This document shows positions 36,820 through 46,387 of a stretch of DNA of 64,000 nucleotides, one piece after another. The translations under genes and the position numbers were made by a program. Every line of letters starts with the position of its first letter. Within the stretch, counting starts at the first letter, position 1. Source of the stretch: Bacillus sp. FJAT-29814 (GTDB taxonomy: Bacteria > Bacillota > Bacilli > Bacillales > Cytobacillaceae); the NCBI RefSeq assembly GCF_001510715.1, contig NZ_LMTJ01000002.1, positions 631,706 to 695,705 on the forward strand. Direction: 5' to 3'. Below the pieces are notes generated by a model. It saw only the letters and a program-made list of their open reading frames with translations. It made no database searches and had not been told where the DNA came from.

Positions 36820-37470
36820 ATGAAAGTAAGTATTATCGGAACCGGACGAATGGGCAGCGGTCTCGTTAAAACGCTTGAACCGTATGTAAATGAATTATTT
36901 TGGGCCTCAAGGGATAAAGAACGCATGGAGTCTTTCATACATGCAAATAAATTAACCCGTATTGTACCCGTTTCCTATACAGAAGCACTTGAAGCAGATA
37001 TCATTATTCCAACACTCTGGTTCAGAGATGTAATCCCTTGGGCAAAGGAAAATAAGGAACAACTAGCCAACAAAATTTTGGTTGATATCACCAACCCATT
37101 CACAGAGGATTTTACAGATTTTACTTTAGATTGGGGGAACTCAGCCGCTGAAGAGCTGCAAATGAGCATTCCCGACACAAAAATAGTAGGTGCCTTCAAA
37201 AATACCTTTTTTCAGGTATTCGAAAATCCTATTCATGAAGGTTTAGAGAGTGATGTTTATGTAACCTCTGATCATGAAAGTGCAAAACAAATGGTCATGA
37301 CATTATTGAGTCCTCTGCCATTTAGAGTGATGGATGGAGGTAAACTGAAAAACAACAGGACGATTGAAAGACTTACACTGTTCGAGCGGGAAATTGCCAT
37401 TAGGTATGGAAACTACCCTTATGTATCAAATCGGTTATTTGGTATGAAAATGGGTCACTCAATAAATTAA
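36820..37470 (+). CDS. NADP oxidoreductase, coenzyme F420-dependent-like (Rossmann)
   Basis: 216 residues. N-terminal dinucleotide motif IIGTGRMGSGLVKTL, WASRDKERM cofactor-selecting segment, LVDITNPF substrate-domain junction and KIVGAFKNTFFQVF. It fits the F420_oxidored/NADPH-dependent reductase family found widely outside F420 organisms. Substrate unknown. It may form a unit with the DUF4865 gene 52 bp downstream. Confidence 0.82.
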   Translation: MKVSIIGTGRMGSGLVKTLEPYVNELFWASRDKERMESFIHANKLTRIVPVSYTEALEADIIIPTLWFRDVIPWAKENKEQLANKILVDITNPFTEDFTDFTLDWGNSAAEELQMSIPDTKIVGAFKNTFFQVFENPIHEGLESDVYVTSDHESAKQMVMTLLSPLPFRVMDGGKLKNNRTIERLTLFEREIAIRYGNYPYVSNRLFGMKMGHSIN

Positions 37471-37522
37471 GCCCAAATCGTAAATATCCAAAATTTTGGA
37501 TTTAAGAAAGCGAGTGATATAG

Positions 37523-38071
37523 ATGATAGGAATGCAATATAAGATCATTTTGCCAAAAGATTATGATATGGAAATTATTAAAAAAAGAGTCCAAAACAAT
37601 GGACACAAAACAGATGGTTTTCCTGGGCTAAAATTTAAAGCCTATTTAATTACCGAGAAGGAGAAGAATGGGAATTTATACAATTCCTATGCACCATTAT
37701 ATATTTGGAATAGTTCACAAGGAATGAATAAATTTATCTTTGAAGGTTTTTATGACAATATTTTAAAATCCTTTGGATGGCAGCAAATAAATATTGGTGT
37801 TCCCTTGAATATGGAGCTGGGCGCAGATTTAAAAAGCGTAAAATATGTTGTGGAATATACAGGTAAAATTACTGAAAGCACATCTTTAATTCATACACAT
37901 TTTCAAACTTCTACTGATTATGTGATAAATAAAGACAAAAGTATTGGGAATTTATTAGTTTATAATCCAGATAAATGGGGATACAGCCACTTCAGTTTAT
38001 TTCAAGAAACACCACAGATTGACCCATCAGAAAACCTTACTGTATATAAAGTTTTACATGTTTCAATGTAA
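37523..38071 (+). CDS. DUF4865 family protein
   Basis: 182 residues. I recognise the conserved pattern MQYKIILPKDYDMEIIKKRV, FPGLKFKAYLI, YAPLYIWNSSQGMNKFIFEGFYDNI and FGWQQINIGVPL. The family has a ferredoxin-like (antibiotic monooxygenase-like) look, but its activity is not known to me. It lies downstream of an NADP-type reductase gene; a shared redox role is possible but unproven. Confidence 0.8.
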   Translation: MIGMQYKIILPKDYDMEIIKKRVQNNGHKTDGFPGLKFKAYLITEKEKNGNLYNSYAPLYIWNSSQGMNKFIFEGFYDNILKSFGWQQINIGVPLNMELGADLKSVKYVVEYTGKITESTSLIHTHFQTSTDYVINKDKSIGNLLVYNPDKWGYSHFSLFQETPQIDPSENLTVYKVLHVSM

Positions 38072-38077
38072 ACTAGA

Positions 38078-38140
38078 GTGCCTGTCGCCACCCGAATTTT
38101 GTCGAGGAGAATTCGACGAATTACTGGTGGTGACAGGCAC
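38078..38140. repeat. GTGCCTGTC palindromic repeat, copy 6
   Basis: GTGCCTGTCGCCACCCG ... TACTGGTGGTGACAGGCAC, core TGTCGAGGAGAATTCGACG. It lies between the stops of two convergent genes and probably works as a transcript-end hairpin. Confidence 0.9.
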
Positions 38141-38151
38141 TTAAGATTCTT

Positions 38152-38847
38152 TTAACGAGCTACTAGTGACTCTTCAAGTAACTTTAGATTTCCATCTAAC
38201 ATTTGATAAACTTTGTCACAATATTTTAATAATCGTTCATCATGTGTGACCATGATGGCGGCTTTGTTCCGTGATTTCACTCCCTGTGAAATCAGTTCAA
38301 CAATTTCAAAGGCGCGATTTGTGTCAAGGCTGGCTGTCGGTTCGTCAGCAAGAATAATGTTTGGGTCATTCATGAAAGCACGAGCGATGGCTGTTCGCTG
38401 CCTTTCTCCCCCTGAAAGTTGATTAGGGAATTTTTTCAGTTTATCCCCTAGGCCGACATCCTCTAACAACTGCTTGGCAAAAGCTTTATCTTCCTTTGTA
38501 ATGGAGCCTTTCATTTTCTTTACGACTAATAATTGGTCAAGTACCGTCAAGTATGGAACAAGATTAGACGTTTGCAAGATAAAGCCAATTTGTTCCAATC
38601 GTAAGGAAGAAAGTTGTTTTGGCTTCATATCAGATAAGCGGATTCCATTGATTGTGACGTTTCCATCGGACGGTTGAAGGAGGGCGCCTGCGATTGATAG
38701 AAATGTACTTTTTCCTGAGCCCGATGGACCAATTACGGCAACAAATTCTCCTGGTTTAACCGAAAGGGAAACATCGTTTAAGGCAGTAAACGTTCGATTT
38801 CCTTCTTTATAATGTTTCGATACATTTTCAAATTGAATTCCTTCCAT
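38152..38847 (-). CDS. ABC transporter ATP-binding protein (MacB/LolD-type)
   Basis: 231 residues. Walker A GPSGSGKST, Q-loop FILQTSNLVPYLTV, signature LSGGERQR, Walker B NIILADEPTASLD and switch His VTHDERLL. It pairs with the FtsX-like permease it overlaps by 1 bp. Such type VII (MacB-like) systems are mechanotransmitters or exporters acting on peptides, lipoproteins or drugs at the membrane. Confidence 0.93.
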   Translation of the reverse strand: MEGIQFENVSKHYKEGNRTFTALNDVSLSVKPGEFVAVIGPSGSGKSTFLSIAGALLQPSDGNVTINGIRLSDMKPKQLSSLRLEQIGFILQTSNLVPYLTVLDQLLVVKKMKGSITKEDKAFAKQLLEDVGLGDKLKKFPNQLSGGERQRTAIARAFMNDPNIILADEPTASLDTNRAFEIVELISQGVKSRNKAAIMVTHDERLLKYCDKVYQMLDGNLKLLEESLVAR

Positions 38848-39968
38848 TACTCAACCCTCCCAATCGCTTGAAGCGGATCTATCTTCGTTATTTTTCGAAC
38901 AGAAAGAAGCGAACTTAAGACAGATACAACAAGAAGTACCATTGCATAGATAATGACAAGTTTAGGGTCAAGTGCAAAAGGCATTGCCTCAGGTAAAATG
39001 AGGGCTGTTCCATAAGTTAATAGAATTCCAATCCCAATACTGATAACAGCCAGCAAAAATACTTGAGAAACAACAGCTCGTCCAAGAAATGCATTATTTG
39101 CTCCGATTGCTTTCATAATTCCGAATTGATTCGATTTCTGCAATGTCAAAACATAGAAGAAAACGGTAATGACAAAGGCTGAAATGGCTAGAAGAAAAGT
39201 AAGCATCATCATAATGGTTCCATTTTCAGCTGTGTAGCCAGGTAATCCGTTAATGGCTTCTTGTTTCGTTGCTGTTTCAATTCCTTCCACCGATTGATCG
39301 ACTTGTTCCGGATTTATTTTTTCACCTTGGAGCATAATGGCATTGACTGGTTTATCAGCCCCCATATCTGAGCCTGGCGCTGCAAAATGAATGTCACGCC
39401 ATAAGTCCATCGTCATAAAAATCGCCGGCAAATGGTTAAAGGATTCATTCTTGACAAAGCCGCCCACTTTGATGACGTTCGTTGTCCCTTCAATTTCAAG
39501 GGTATCGCCTAGTTCAATGCCTTGATTTTTCAATGTATCATTGACAATGACTTCCAGGTCTTTTCCTTCTGTCAGCGGATGACCCTCGATCACTTCCGGC
39601 TCTAAAAACGTCCCCGGATTGATGCCCATAAGGGAAACGTCGATTTTTCCATCAGTAGACGTTGTCTTCTCTTTCAGAATGACTGCCGTTCGTGTACCCA
39701 TCGGAGCAGCATCCTTCACTTGTTCCAGACCTTTAAGTTCTTCGGTTACATCCTCCGAGATGACGGACCTTAACATCGAATGTCGCGAACCTTCTTCAAA
39801 GACAACATAATCGGCTTTCATATTTTTGAAACTTGAAGCACTTAGGGAAGAAAGGCCATTTCCCAGTCCCGATAAAATAAAAACAAGCCAAGCGATTAAT
39901 ACTAGAATCATACTAATCATAAAAAAACGTAATTTTGCATGTTTTAACTCTCTTAATGCAAGAAACAT
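38847..39968 (-). CDS. FtsX/MacB-like ABC transporter permease
   Basis: 373 residues: one N-terminal membrane helix (FFMISMILVLIAWLVFILSGL), a large extracytoplasmic domain (about 45-240) and three C-terminal helices with the FtsX signature (FGIMKAIGANNAFLGRAVVSQ). A DevC/YdbJ-like exporter permease. Co-transcribed with the ATPase; the upstream gap to tetR carries two palindromic operator candidates. Confidence 0.92.
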   Translation of the reverse strand: MFLALRELKHAKLRFFMISMILVLIAWLVFILSGLGNGLSSLSASSFKNMKADYVVFEEGSRHSMLRSVISEDVTEELKGLEQVKDAAPMGTRTAVILKEKTTSTDGKIDVSLMGINPGTFLEPEVIEGHPLTEGKDLEVIVNDTLKNQGIELGDTLEIEGTTNVIKVGGFVKNESFNHLPAIFMTMDLWRDIHFAAPGSDMGADKPVNAIMLQGEKINPEQVDQSVEGIETATKQEAINGLPGYTAENGTIMMMLTFLLAISAFVITVFFYVLTLQKSNQFGIMKAIGANNAFLGRAVVSQVFLLAVISIGIGILLTYGTALILPEAMPFALDPKLVIIYAMVLLVVSVLSSLLSVRKITKIDPLQAIGRVE

Positions 39969-40029
39969 AACTTCACCTCTTTATTTAAATGAATAGCTAT
40001 TTACTCTTCTACGTGTAGACCGGAATCAT

Positions 40030-40051
40030 AAAGTTACATAAGTGTAACTTT
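40030..40051. promoter_or_regulatory. Candidate TetR operator 1
   Basis: Near-perfect 22-bp palindrome AAAGTTACAT/AAGTGTAACTTT between tetR and the ABC permease gene, about 60 bp before the permease start. Half-site GTTACA-N4-TGTAAC. Confidence 0.6.
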
Positions 40052-40074
40052 GATCCCTATTCATTATGAACAAA

Positions 40075-40092
40075 AGTAACACAAGTGTCAAT
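40075..40092. promoter_or_regulatory. Candidate TetR operator 2
   Basis: AGTAACACAAGTGTCAAT, a weaker version of the same N4-spaced palindrome, overlapping the 3' end of tetR. The shared spacing suggests the same regulator. Confidence 0.45.
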
Positions 40093-40660
40093 TAAAAAAC
40101 ATTCCATGACAAAGAAATGCCCTTACCAAATTCATCCACTCTTGTTCAGGTAATTTAGCATGATTAGGAATATTGATAGCTTGAAAAATGAACCCTAAAA
40201 TCAGGTGATTCGGAAAATCAGATTTTACGAGTTTATCCTTTTTTCCCAATTCAATAAAATCATTCAAATAGGAATACATCTTTTCATGTAGGGATTCTAA
40301 CCGTTGCAATGTTTCATTTACTTTTGCATGATTGGATGTTGGAATTTGATAAATCATCGAAAGAATTTGATGAATTTCGCTATAGTTAAAAATAACCCTC
40401 AATAAATAGTCCAATTGTTCTTCGAAGGAAGGATACTCCGTTATTTTTTCAAGATCCTCCATGAATTGCTCCATTTCAAAGTACATATAGTCCGTAATCA
40501 ATTGATCTTTATTATCAAAGTACTTATATAAAGCAGCCCTTGTTATATTCAACTTCTCAGCCAGCAGACCAAAATGAAATCCTGCATAGCCATGTTGCAG
40601 TAACAGCTCCTTAATTGCCTGATACTGTTCACTTTTTGTAAATTTACTATCACGTGCCAT
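40088..40660 (-). CDS. TetR/AcrR family regulator upstream of the ABC exporter
   Basis: 190 residues. N-terminal helix-turn-helix: HFGLLAEKLNITRAALYKYFDNKDQL; the C-terminal domain is family-typical but unspecific. Located directly upstream of and in line with the ABC permease/ATPase genes; the intervening palindromes make it the likely repressor of that pair. Confidence 0.9.
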   Translation of the reverse strand: MARDSKFTKSEQYQAIKELLLQHGYAGFHFGLLAEKLNITRAALYKYFDNKDQLITDYMYFEMEQFMEDLEKITEYPSFEEQLDYLLRVIFNYSEIHQILSMIYQIPTSNHAKVNETLQRLESLHEKMYSYLNDFIELGKKDKLVKSDFPNHLILGFIFQAINIPNHAKLPEQEWMNLVRAFLCHGMFFN

Positions 40661-40736
40661 TATTCCACCCCACCTTCATTAAAAGAGTAAAGAATGATGA
40701 ACCTCAAATACTATTATACCTTTTTCCTACTTAAAA

Positions 40737-40798
40737 GTGCCTGTCTCCACCCGAATAATGTCGCAAAAAAGCGACAAATTACAGGCAGCGACAGGCAC
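40737..40798. repeat. GTGCCTGTC palindromic repeat, copy 7, with altered inner stem
   Basis: The outer arms are kept (GTGCCTGTC ... GCGACAGGCAC); the inner hairpin is TGTCGC/GCGACA instead of TGTCGA/TCGACA, a paired base change on both sides. Sits between tetR and ispG. Confidence 0.9.
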
Positions 40799-40815
40799 CA
40801 TAGCTAATCTTAATG

Positions 40816-41922
40816 TTAAGCCTTTTGTTTTGTAGATTCTTTTTGTTCAAAGTATTCCTTGGCTATTTGATCAATTTCTTTTTTCAATTCTTCTACCATT
40901 ATTTCTTCTGGCACTTTGCGGACAATTTCCCCTTTACGGAATAACAACCCTTCCCCGCGCGCACCTGCAATTCCAATATCAGCCTCTCTTGCTTCTCCAG
41001 GACCATTTACAGCACAACCGAGAACAGATACTTTAATTGGTGCTTTAATCGTTGAGATATATTCTTCCACTTCATTTGCGATGCTCATTAAATCGATTTC
41101 GATTCTTCCGCATGTGGGGCAAGAAATAAGTGTGGCGGCATTTGATGACAGACCGAATGATTTTAGTAATTCACGCGCAACCTTTACTTCTTCAACAGGA
41201 TCGGTACTCAATGATATACGAAGGGTATTGCCTATTCCTTTACTTAAAATCGCACCTAAACCTGCCGCACTTTTGACTGTACCGGAGAACAGAGTCCCTG
41301 CTTCTGTGATCCCAAGATGTAGAGGGTAATCAAAAGCCATTGCCGCCTTTTCATACGCTTCAATCGCTAAATTAACATCAGAAGCCTTCATCGATACGAT
41401 AATATCATGGAAATCTAAGTCCTCTAGAATTTTAATATGATGAAGAGCACTTTCCACCATGCCGTCTGCAGTAGGATATCCATATTTATCAAGAATGCGT
41501 TTTTCAAGAGACCCCGCATTCACGCCGATGCGAATTGGGATCCCTCTTTCTTTCGCTGCTTTGACGACTGCTTCCACTTTTTCACGTTTTCCGATGTTTC
41601 CAGGATTAATTCTAATTTTATCTGCCCCAGCTTCAATCGCTTTAAGTGCTAATTTATAGTCAAAATGAATATCCACGACAAGTGGAATATTAATTCTTTT
41701 TTTGATATCCGCAATCGCATTCGCTGCCCTCTCATCAGGACAAGCGACACGGACGATTTGACAACCCGCATCTTCAAGTCTTTTGATTTGTTCAACAGTT
41801 GCCTCCACATCATGAGTTTTTGTAGAAGTCATACTTTGAATGAATAACTCATTGCTGCCACCGATTGTCAAGTTGCCTACTTTTACCGGTCTTGTTTTTG
41901 TACGATGTATGATTTCGCTCAA
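40816..41922 (-). CDS. ispG: 4-hydroxy-3-methylbut-2-enyl diphosphate synthase (IspG/GcpE)
   Basis: 368 residues; close to the usual length for Firmicutes. Starts with [22 protein letters not shown] sequence ([18 protein letters not shown]), TIM barrel with [29 protein letters not shown], and the C-terminal [4Fe-4S] domain with cysteines in [12 protein letters not shown] and [11 protein letters not shown]. It converts MEcPP to HMBPP in the MEP isoprenoid pathway with flavodoxin/ferredoxin electrons. Single gene. Confidence 0.97.
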   Translation of the reverse strand: MSEIIHRTKTRPVKVGNLTIGGSNELFIQSMTSTKTHDVEATVEQIKRLEDAGCQIVRVACPDERAANAIADIKKRINIPLVVDIHFDYKLALKAIEAGADKIRINPGNIGKREKVEAVVKAAKERGIPIRIGVNAGSLEKRILDKYGYPTADGMVESALHHIKILEDLDFHDIIVSMKASDVNLAIEAYEKAAMAFDYPLHLGITEAGTLFSGTVKSAAGLGAILSKGIGNTLRISLSTDPVEEVKVARELLKSFGLSSNAATLISCPTCGRIEIDLMSIANEVEEYISTIKAPIKVSVLGCAVNGPGEAREADIGIAGARGEGLLFRKGEIVRKVPEEIMVEELKKEIDQIAKEYFEQKESTKQKA

Positions 41923-42113
41923 TCGTGATACGCTCCTTTAATATTAATTCTATATACAATATCATTATTGTAGCAAAGTATTTTTCAACATGATAGTAGA
42001 TTGATATAATCCAACTGAATTTTTATTCATTCCTATGTATGAGTCAAATGTGTTCAAGCGAGGTAAAACCCTTATTTTTAAAGGGTTATTAATACCCATT
42101 TTCCCTTGGGCCC

Positions 42114-42143
42114 TTGATTATGTCAACTAACTGTGTATATAAT
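42114..42143 (+). promoter_or_regulatory. SigA promoter of the NCS1 permease
   Basis: TTGATT, an 18-bp spacer, then TATAAT. It gives a leader of about 185 nt. The leader contains no purine-riboswitch core that I can recognise. Confidence 0.65.
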
Positions 42144-42305
42144 ATAAAGGTGCAAGACATTTACACTGTCTGCGGAGTAGAAATATAGTTTCTTTTTCTA
42201 AAAAAACATGCTCAAAAATACACATTCTGCTGCCCCCTTTAACAAGCATTCAATCTTGATCGGGTGTAATTGAATGTGAAAAACAAAACATAGGAAGGAG
42301 GTAGA

Positions 42306-42323
42306 ATGTGCGGAGCATCATGA
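42306..42323 (+). CDS. Five-codon upstream ORF with a perfect Shine-Dalgarno
   Basis: GGAAGGAGG at 42293-42301 is the best ribosome site in this area. It serves ATG-TGC-GGA-GCA-TCA-TGA (product MCGAS), which ends 12 bp before the permease start; the permease itself has only AAAGGATG. This suggests a leader peptide or translational coupling. Confidence 0.35.
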   Translation: MCGAS

Positions 42324-42335
42324 AAGGATGATTGC

Positions 42336-43769
42336 ATGAGTGTAGATCAAACTAAAGGTCTCCAAGAAGAAGAAAAAGACGATTATTCATTTGATCAGGT
42401 TCCAGAAGAAAAACGGAACATGGGTTGGTTTAGCGTAACCAACATCACGTTTGGGATTGCCACAGCGATCTTTTATTTTCAAACTGGCAGTGTGATGGCC
42501 CTTCAGTATGGCGCGATGAACGCGATTATTTCAGCTATTTATGCCATCGTGATTGCTGGAGTCTTAGGTACAGTGATTGCCTATTTATCTGCGAAGTCAG
42601 GAATGAATGTAAACCTCATGTCTAGGCAAGGGTTTGGGTACATCGGTGCTTCGTTAACTTCCTTAATATACGCATCGAATTTCATTATGTATTGCGCCTT
42701 TGAAGGGATGATTCTCGTTTCCGCAGTACATGCATTTTTCCCCGCAATTCCACTATGGCTTCTAATTATCGTTTTTGGATCCATTGTCATCCCGCTAAAT
42801 TGGTTTGGTATTAAACAATTAGATAAATTACAAAAATGGTCATTACCGATCTTCTTTCTATTTTTAATTGCTATCATCATTGTCGCAGTCAATATTCCGT
42901 CTCAATTTGATGGTCACTTTTGGACCTATATGCCAGAAGGTGTACAGATAGGCGGAACAGCTTTACTGTTATGTATCGGAATGCAGCACGGGATTATGGG
43001 ATTAACCGCTTTAATTGCGTCGGATTATGCGCGGTTCCTTAAACCAAAAGATATTAAACTTGGTTCCATTATGATCGGATTTATTCCGCAAATTTTCTGT
43101 TTTGGTGTCATGGGCTTACTTGGAATATGGTTTGGTGTACGGTTGGCTGAATCGAATCCGGGGGTTTATATTGTCTCCATTCTTGGACTAGGTGGAGTCG
43201 TTTTTACGATGTTAACACAATTACGTATTAACGTTACAAATATTTATAGTGCTTCCCTGTCACTCTCCAACTTCTTTGAGAATGTATTCCACTTCAAACC
43301 CGATCGTCGCTTCTGGGTTGTTGTCTCTGGCATCGTGTCGATTGCGCTAATGCTTGGCGGTATACTGGATTATTTAGGCAGCGCAATGACATTTCAAGGG
43401 GTTCTCTTAATGGCATGGGCTGCTATTTTAGTGACAGATGCCTTAGTCGTGAAGAAGTTGTTGAAAATTGTACCGATGGAATATGAAGCAAGACAAGAGA
43501 AATTATATAAATGGAATCCTGCTGGGGTTGCACCATTAATAATCTCAAGTGTCCTTGGAACGATTGCTGGATTAGGGTACATGGGAACATTCCTACAAAA
43601 TACAGCCACTTTCTTTGCGGCCGTACTAGCCTCATTCCTCACAATTGCAATAGCTGTCTATACGAAGGGGAGCTATTACAGTAAAGAGTCTGAGGAAATA
43701 AAGGTAAAACGTAAAAAAGAAAAAGAGAGAAAACAGTCAACATTCACAAAAGAAGTACCAGTTGATTAA
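42336..43769 (+). CDS. NCS1-family cytosine/purine permease
   Basis: 477 residues and about 12 membrane segments. The N-terminus shows DDYSFDQVPEEKRNMGWFSVTNITFG, typical of cytosine permease-like NCS1 transporters, followed by MNVNLMSRQGFGYIGASLTSLIYAS and a NWFGIKQLDKLQKW loop. A basic tail ends the protein. Sodium- or proton-coupled uptake of a nucleobase or related compound is expected; exact substrate unclear. Terminator 28 bp downstream. Confidence 0.92.
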   Translation: MSVDQTKGLQEEEKDDYSFDQVPEEKRNMGWFSVTNITFGIATAIFYFQTGSVMALQYGAMNAIISAIYAIVIAGVLGTVIAYLSAKSGMNVNLMSRQGFGYIGASLTSLIYASNFIMYCAFEGMILVSAVHAFFPAIPLWLLIIVFGSIVIPLNWFGIKQLDKLQKWSLPIFFLFLIAIIIVAVNIPSQFDGHFWTYMPEGVQIGGTALLLCIGMQHGIMGLTALIASDYARFLKPKDIKLGSIMIGFIPQIFCFGVMGLLGIWFGVRLAESNPGVYIVSILGLGGVVFTMLTQLRINVTNIYSASLSLSNFFENVFHFKPDRRFWVVVSGIVSIALMLGGILDYLGSAMTFQGVLLMAWAAILVTDALVVKKLLKIVPMEYEARQEKLYKWNPAGVAPLIISSVLGTIAGLGYMGTFLQNTATFFAAVLASFLTIAIAVYTKGSYYSKESEEIKVKRKKEKERKQSTFTKEVPVD

Positions 43770-43796
43770 TGCAAATAAAGGTCATGATACAGATCA

Positions 43797-43829
43797 AAGT
43801 TCCTGCGTAGATTCGCAGGAACTTTTCTT
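43797..43829 (+). terminator. Rho-independent terminator of the NCS1 permease gene
   Basis: Perfect 11-bp stem AAGTTCCTGCG/CGCAGGAACTT, followed by TTCTTG. Confidence 0.85.
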
Positions 43830-43857
43830 GTGCGATGACCATCTCTTAAATAAAAAA

Positions 43858-43893
43858 GTGTGCTTTTCACCACCTGAATAAGGTGTGGAGCCA
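43858..43893. repeat. Truncated GTGCCTGTC-family repeat
   Basis: Only the left arm survives: GTGTGCTTTTCACCACCTGAATAAGGTGTGG. It lies just past the end of the ECF permease gene. Confidence 0.55.
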
Positions 43894-43896
43894 TCG

Positions 43897-44676
43897 TTAA
43901 AAACTTTTTCCAAAAATATTTAAAAATCCAAGCTGATAAGACAATAAAACACTTGCAAAAAACATGGCAAAAAAGACACTCACAAACACCCAATCACGTT
44001 TATGGATGGTCATTTCATGATAATGTGTTCGGTCGGTTTCCCCGGTAAACCCTTTTGATTCCATGGCAAGGGCTACTCGCTCCGCTTTACGGATCGCATT
44101 GGCCAAAAGTGGAATGGCATAGCGCCGAAACTGTTGCAAACGCTCTTTCACTCCCCTTGCTCTCCCTACTCCTCGAATGCGGTGGGCTTGCCTTAACACT
44201 TGAAGCTCATAACGAAAGGTCGGCAGGAATCGATAGCCCGCCAAAATCCCGAATGTTAATTTTGGCGGCAGCTTACATTGCTGCATTAAACTTAACATAA
44301 ACTTCGTTGAGTCGGTCGTTAAAATAAACATCAAGGATAGCGCTGCGAAAGAAAGCGAACGCAAACCTAATGAAATTCCGGCCCAAAAGCTGTCATAAGT
44401 GACTCGAAACGACCAAATGGCAAATAGAACATCCCCGCCTGAAAAAGCATCACTAGGATGGAGCATTGTCATCCAGGCAAAGCTTGCCGCTAATAAAATA
44501 AATGGCGAAAACATTACGATCCATCGCTTGAAAGCCACTTTGCTAAAGAGAAATGTCACGGCAACCGTGAATACTAAATAGATAAATGGTGTCAGCGGAT
44601 CAAACGTAAAGGCTAGGAGCAGTGCCGGTATCAATACAGCTAGAGCCTTCATAGTTGGATTAATGGATGTTAGCAT
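43897..44676 (-). CDS. ykoC: ECF transporter T component (YkoC-like)
   Basis: About 259 residues from ATG 44676 (GGAGGTG upstream); it overlaps the ATPase stop by 17 bp. Multiple membrane helices and the EcfT coupling helices with the ARG-type motifs (AHRIRGVGRARGVKERL; AVALAMESKGF-like ERVALAMESKGFTG). It scaffolds the S component to the ATPase in the hydroxymethylpyrimidine/thiamine importer YkoEDC. Confidence 0.92.
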   Translation of the reverse strand: MLTSINPTMKALAVLIPALLLAFTFDPLTPFIYLVFTVAVTFLFSKVAFKRWIVMFSPFILLAASFAWMTMLHPSDAFSGGDVLFAIWSFRVTYDSFWAGISLGLRSLSFAALSLMFILTTDSTKFMLSLMQQCKLPPKLTFGILAGYRFLPTFRYELQVLRQAHRIRGVGRARGVKERLQQFRRYAIPLLANAIRKAERVALAMESKGFTGETDRTHYHEMTIHKRDWVFVSVFFAMFFASVLLSYQLGFLNIFGKSF

Positions 44677-46387
44677 GGGCCCGCACACCTCCCTGCTTTT
44701 TCTCGTTTGAGTGGAGGTTTTCAAGCAACCGATTAATTCTTACCCGGAACGGAAGTCTGAGTTTCGCATCATGGAGTATTTCCGGTCTCTCCCATAGTTC
44801 ATCCGGTTTCCCGCTGAAGCTCGCTTCCCCTCCGTCAACGACATACACTTTTTCACAATAGATGTCGACTAAATCCATGTCGTGAGTAACGAACACAATA
44901 GCGGTCCCTTGTCTTTGTAACTTTTGAATCATTTGCATTAATTCTTCGGTTGTTTGTGCATCTTGACCAAATGTCGGTTCGTCGAACAGCAGAACACTTG
45001 GTGTATCCTCTAGCATCGTCGCCACACTTAGACGACGTTTTTGTCCACCGCTTAAGGTAAATGGATTGCTCCATTTATGAGACGTTAGACGGAAACGTTC
45101 GAGCAGTTGGTTTACGGTTTGCTCGATTTTGTCCTGGTTTACACCGTTTAGCTTCATTCCAAACGCAATTTCATCGTAAACAGTATCGGTAATAAATTGA
45201 TGTTCAGGGTTTTGAAACACATACCCCATGACTTTTCTCATCTCGTGCTCTGACCACGCCTCATACTTTTTATTTAAAAGCAGCCGGCTTCCTGTCTTTG
45301 GCGTCAAAATTCCTGACATGATCTGCAATAATGTCGACTTCCCTGCCCCGTTTCTACCGACAATGGCAATGAGTTCTCCCGATTGTAGAGAAAGGTTCAT
45401 TCCTTTCAAAATGGACTGCTTTCCCCTAGAAAATGAGATATTCCTTATGGATAATACCTCACTCGCTTCGTTAGACCATGTATCGAATGGTTGAATTTTT
45501 CCACTAACAAGGCTTGGCGTCTGGCCAGTGAAATTCATCCATGATCCTAGGTCCTCCTCGGATAGGGGACGATTCTTTTCAAGGACCTTTCCCTCCTGTT
45601 GATCAAGAACGGTTTCCACGATTCTAGGGAGATGAATCCCTTCTTCTTTCAGATTTTTCGCCTCGTTATAAAATACATCTTGTGGTTTTCCTTCTAACAA
45701 AATGTTACCACGACTACTGATGGCCATTACCCGGTTTACCATAGGAAGCCAATCATCTAACTGATGGTCAATAATCAACAGGGCAAAACCCCGCTCTTGT
45801 TTTAATGAATAGATTAATTCAATAAAATCTAACCGAGAAGCTGGATCAAGGTTCGCTGTCGGTTCATCCAAGATCAATAACGTTGGATGTAAGAGAAGAA
45901 CAGAGGCAAGAGCGACCTTTTGCTTATTCCCACCTGATAATTCATGGATGGGCCTATGTTTTTCTTCGGTGAGCCCAACGTCACTTAAAATGTCGTCAAT
46001 TTTCCGGGTCATCTCTTCTCGTGGTGTTTTTATATTTTCTAACGTAAACGCTAATTCATTTTCGACCGTAACCATACAAAATTGACTTTCAGGATCTTGA
46101 AAAACAACCCCGATTTCTTTGTAGATTTCTCCCTTTTTAAAATGACTCAAAGGCGTTCCGTTATAACGAATTTCTCCTTTTGCCCACCCTTCAACAGCTT
46201 CAGGATAAAGGCCATTTAAACAAAGAGAAAGCGAACTTTTCCCGGAACCGCTTGGGCCTATGAATAGAATCGTTTCTTGTTGATGAATAGAGAATGTCAG
46301 ATCTTTTAAAAGCGGCTCCTTATCAGAATCATAGCCAAACGAGAAATTTTCTACTGAGAGGAGTGGCTTATGATGCTTTATGCTCAC
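44660..46387 (-). CDS. ykoD: ECF transporter double ATPase (YkoD-like)
   Basis: 575 residues with two fused ABC domains. First: GPSGSGKSSLSL, LSGGNKQKVALA, LLILDEPTANLDP; second: GRNGAGKSTLLQIMSG, LSGGQKRRLSVAT, VLLFDEPTFGQDA. It equals EcfA plus EcfA' in one chain, as in YkoD. The start overlaps ykoE by 20 bp; GTG start. It energises import by the YkoE S component. Confidence 0.94.
   Translation of the reverse strand: MSIKHHKPLLSVENFSFGYDSDKEPLLKDLTFSIHQQETILFIGPSGSGKSSLSLCLNGLYPEAVEGWAKGEIRYNGTPLSHFKKGEIYKEIGVVFQDPESQFCMVTVENELAFTLENIKTPREEMTRKIDDILSDVGLTEEKHRPIHELSGGNKQKVALASVLLLHPTLLILDEPTANLDPASRLDFIELIYSLKQERGFALLIIDHQLDDWLPMVNRVMAISSRGNILLEGKPQDVFYNEAKNLKEEGIHLPRIVETVLDQQEGKVLEKNRPLSEEDLGSWMNFTGQTPSLVSGKIQPFDTWSNEASEVLSIRNISFSRGKQSILKGMNLSLQSGELIAIVGRNGAGKSTLLQIMSGILTPKTGSRLLLNKKYEAWSEHEMRKVMGYVFQNPEHQFITDTVYDEIAFGMKLNGVNQDKIEQTVNQLLERFRLTSHKWSNPFTLSGGQKRRLSVATMLEDTPSVLLFDEPTFGQDAQTTEELMQMIQKLQRQGTAIVFVTHDMDLVDIYCEKVYVVDGGEASFSGKPDELWERPEILHDAKLRLPFRVRINRLLENLHSNEKKQGGVRAHANIH

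Noticed and set aside
42144..42335. Purine riboswitch before the NCS1 permease
   Set aside because: None of the conserved purine-aptamer core segments could be found in the leader.
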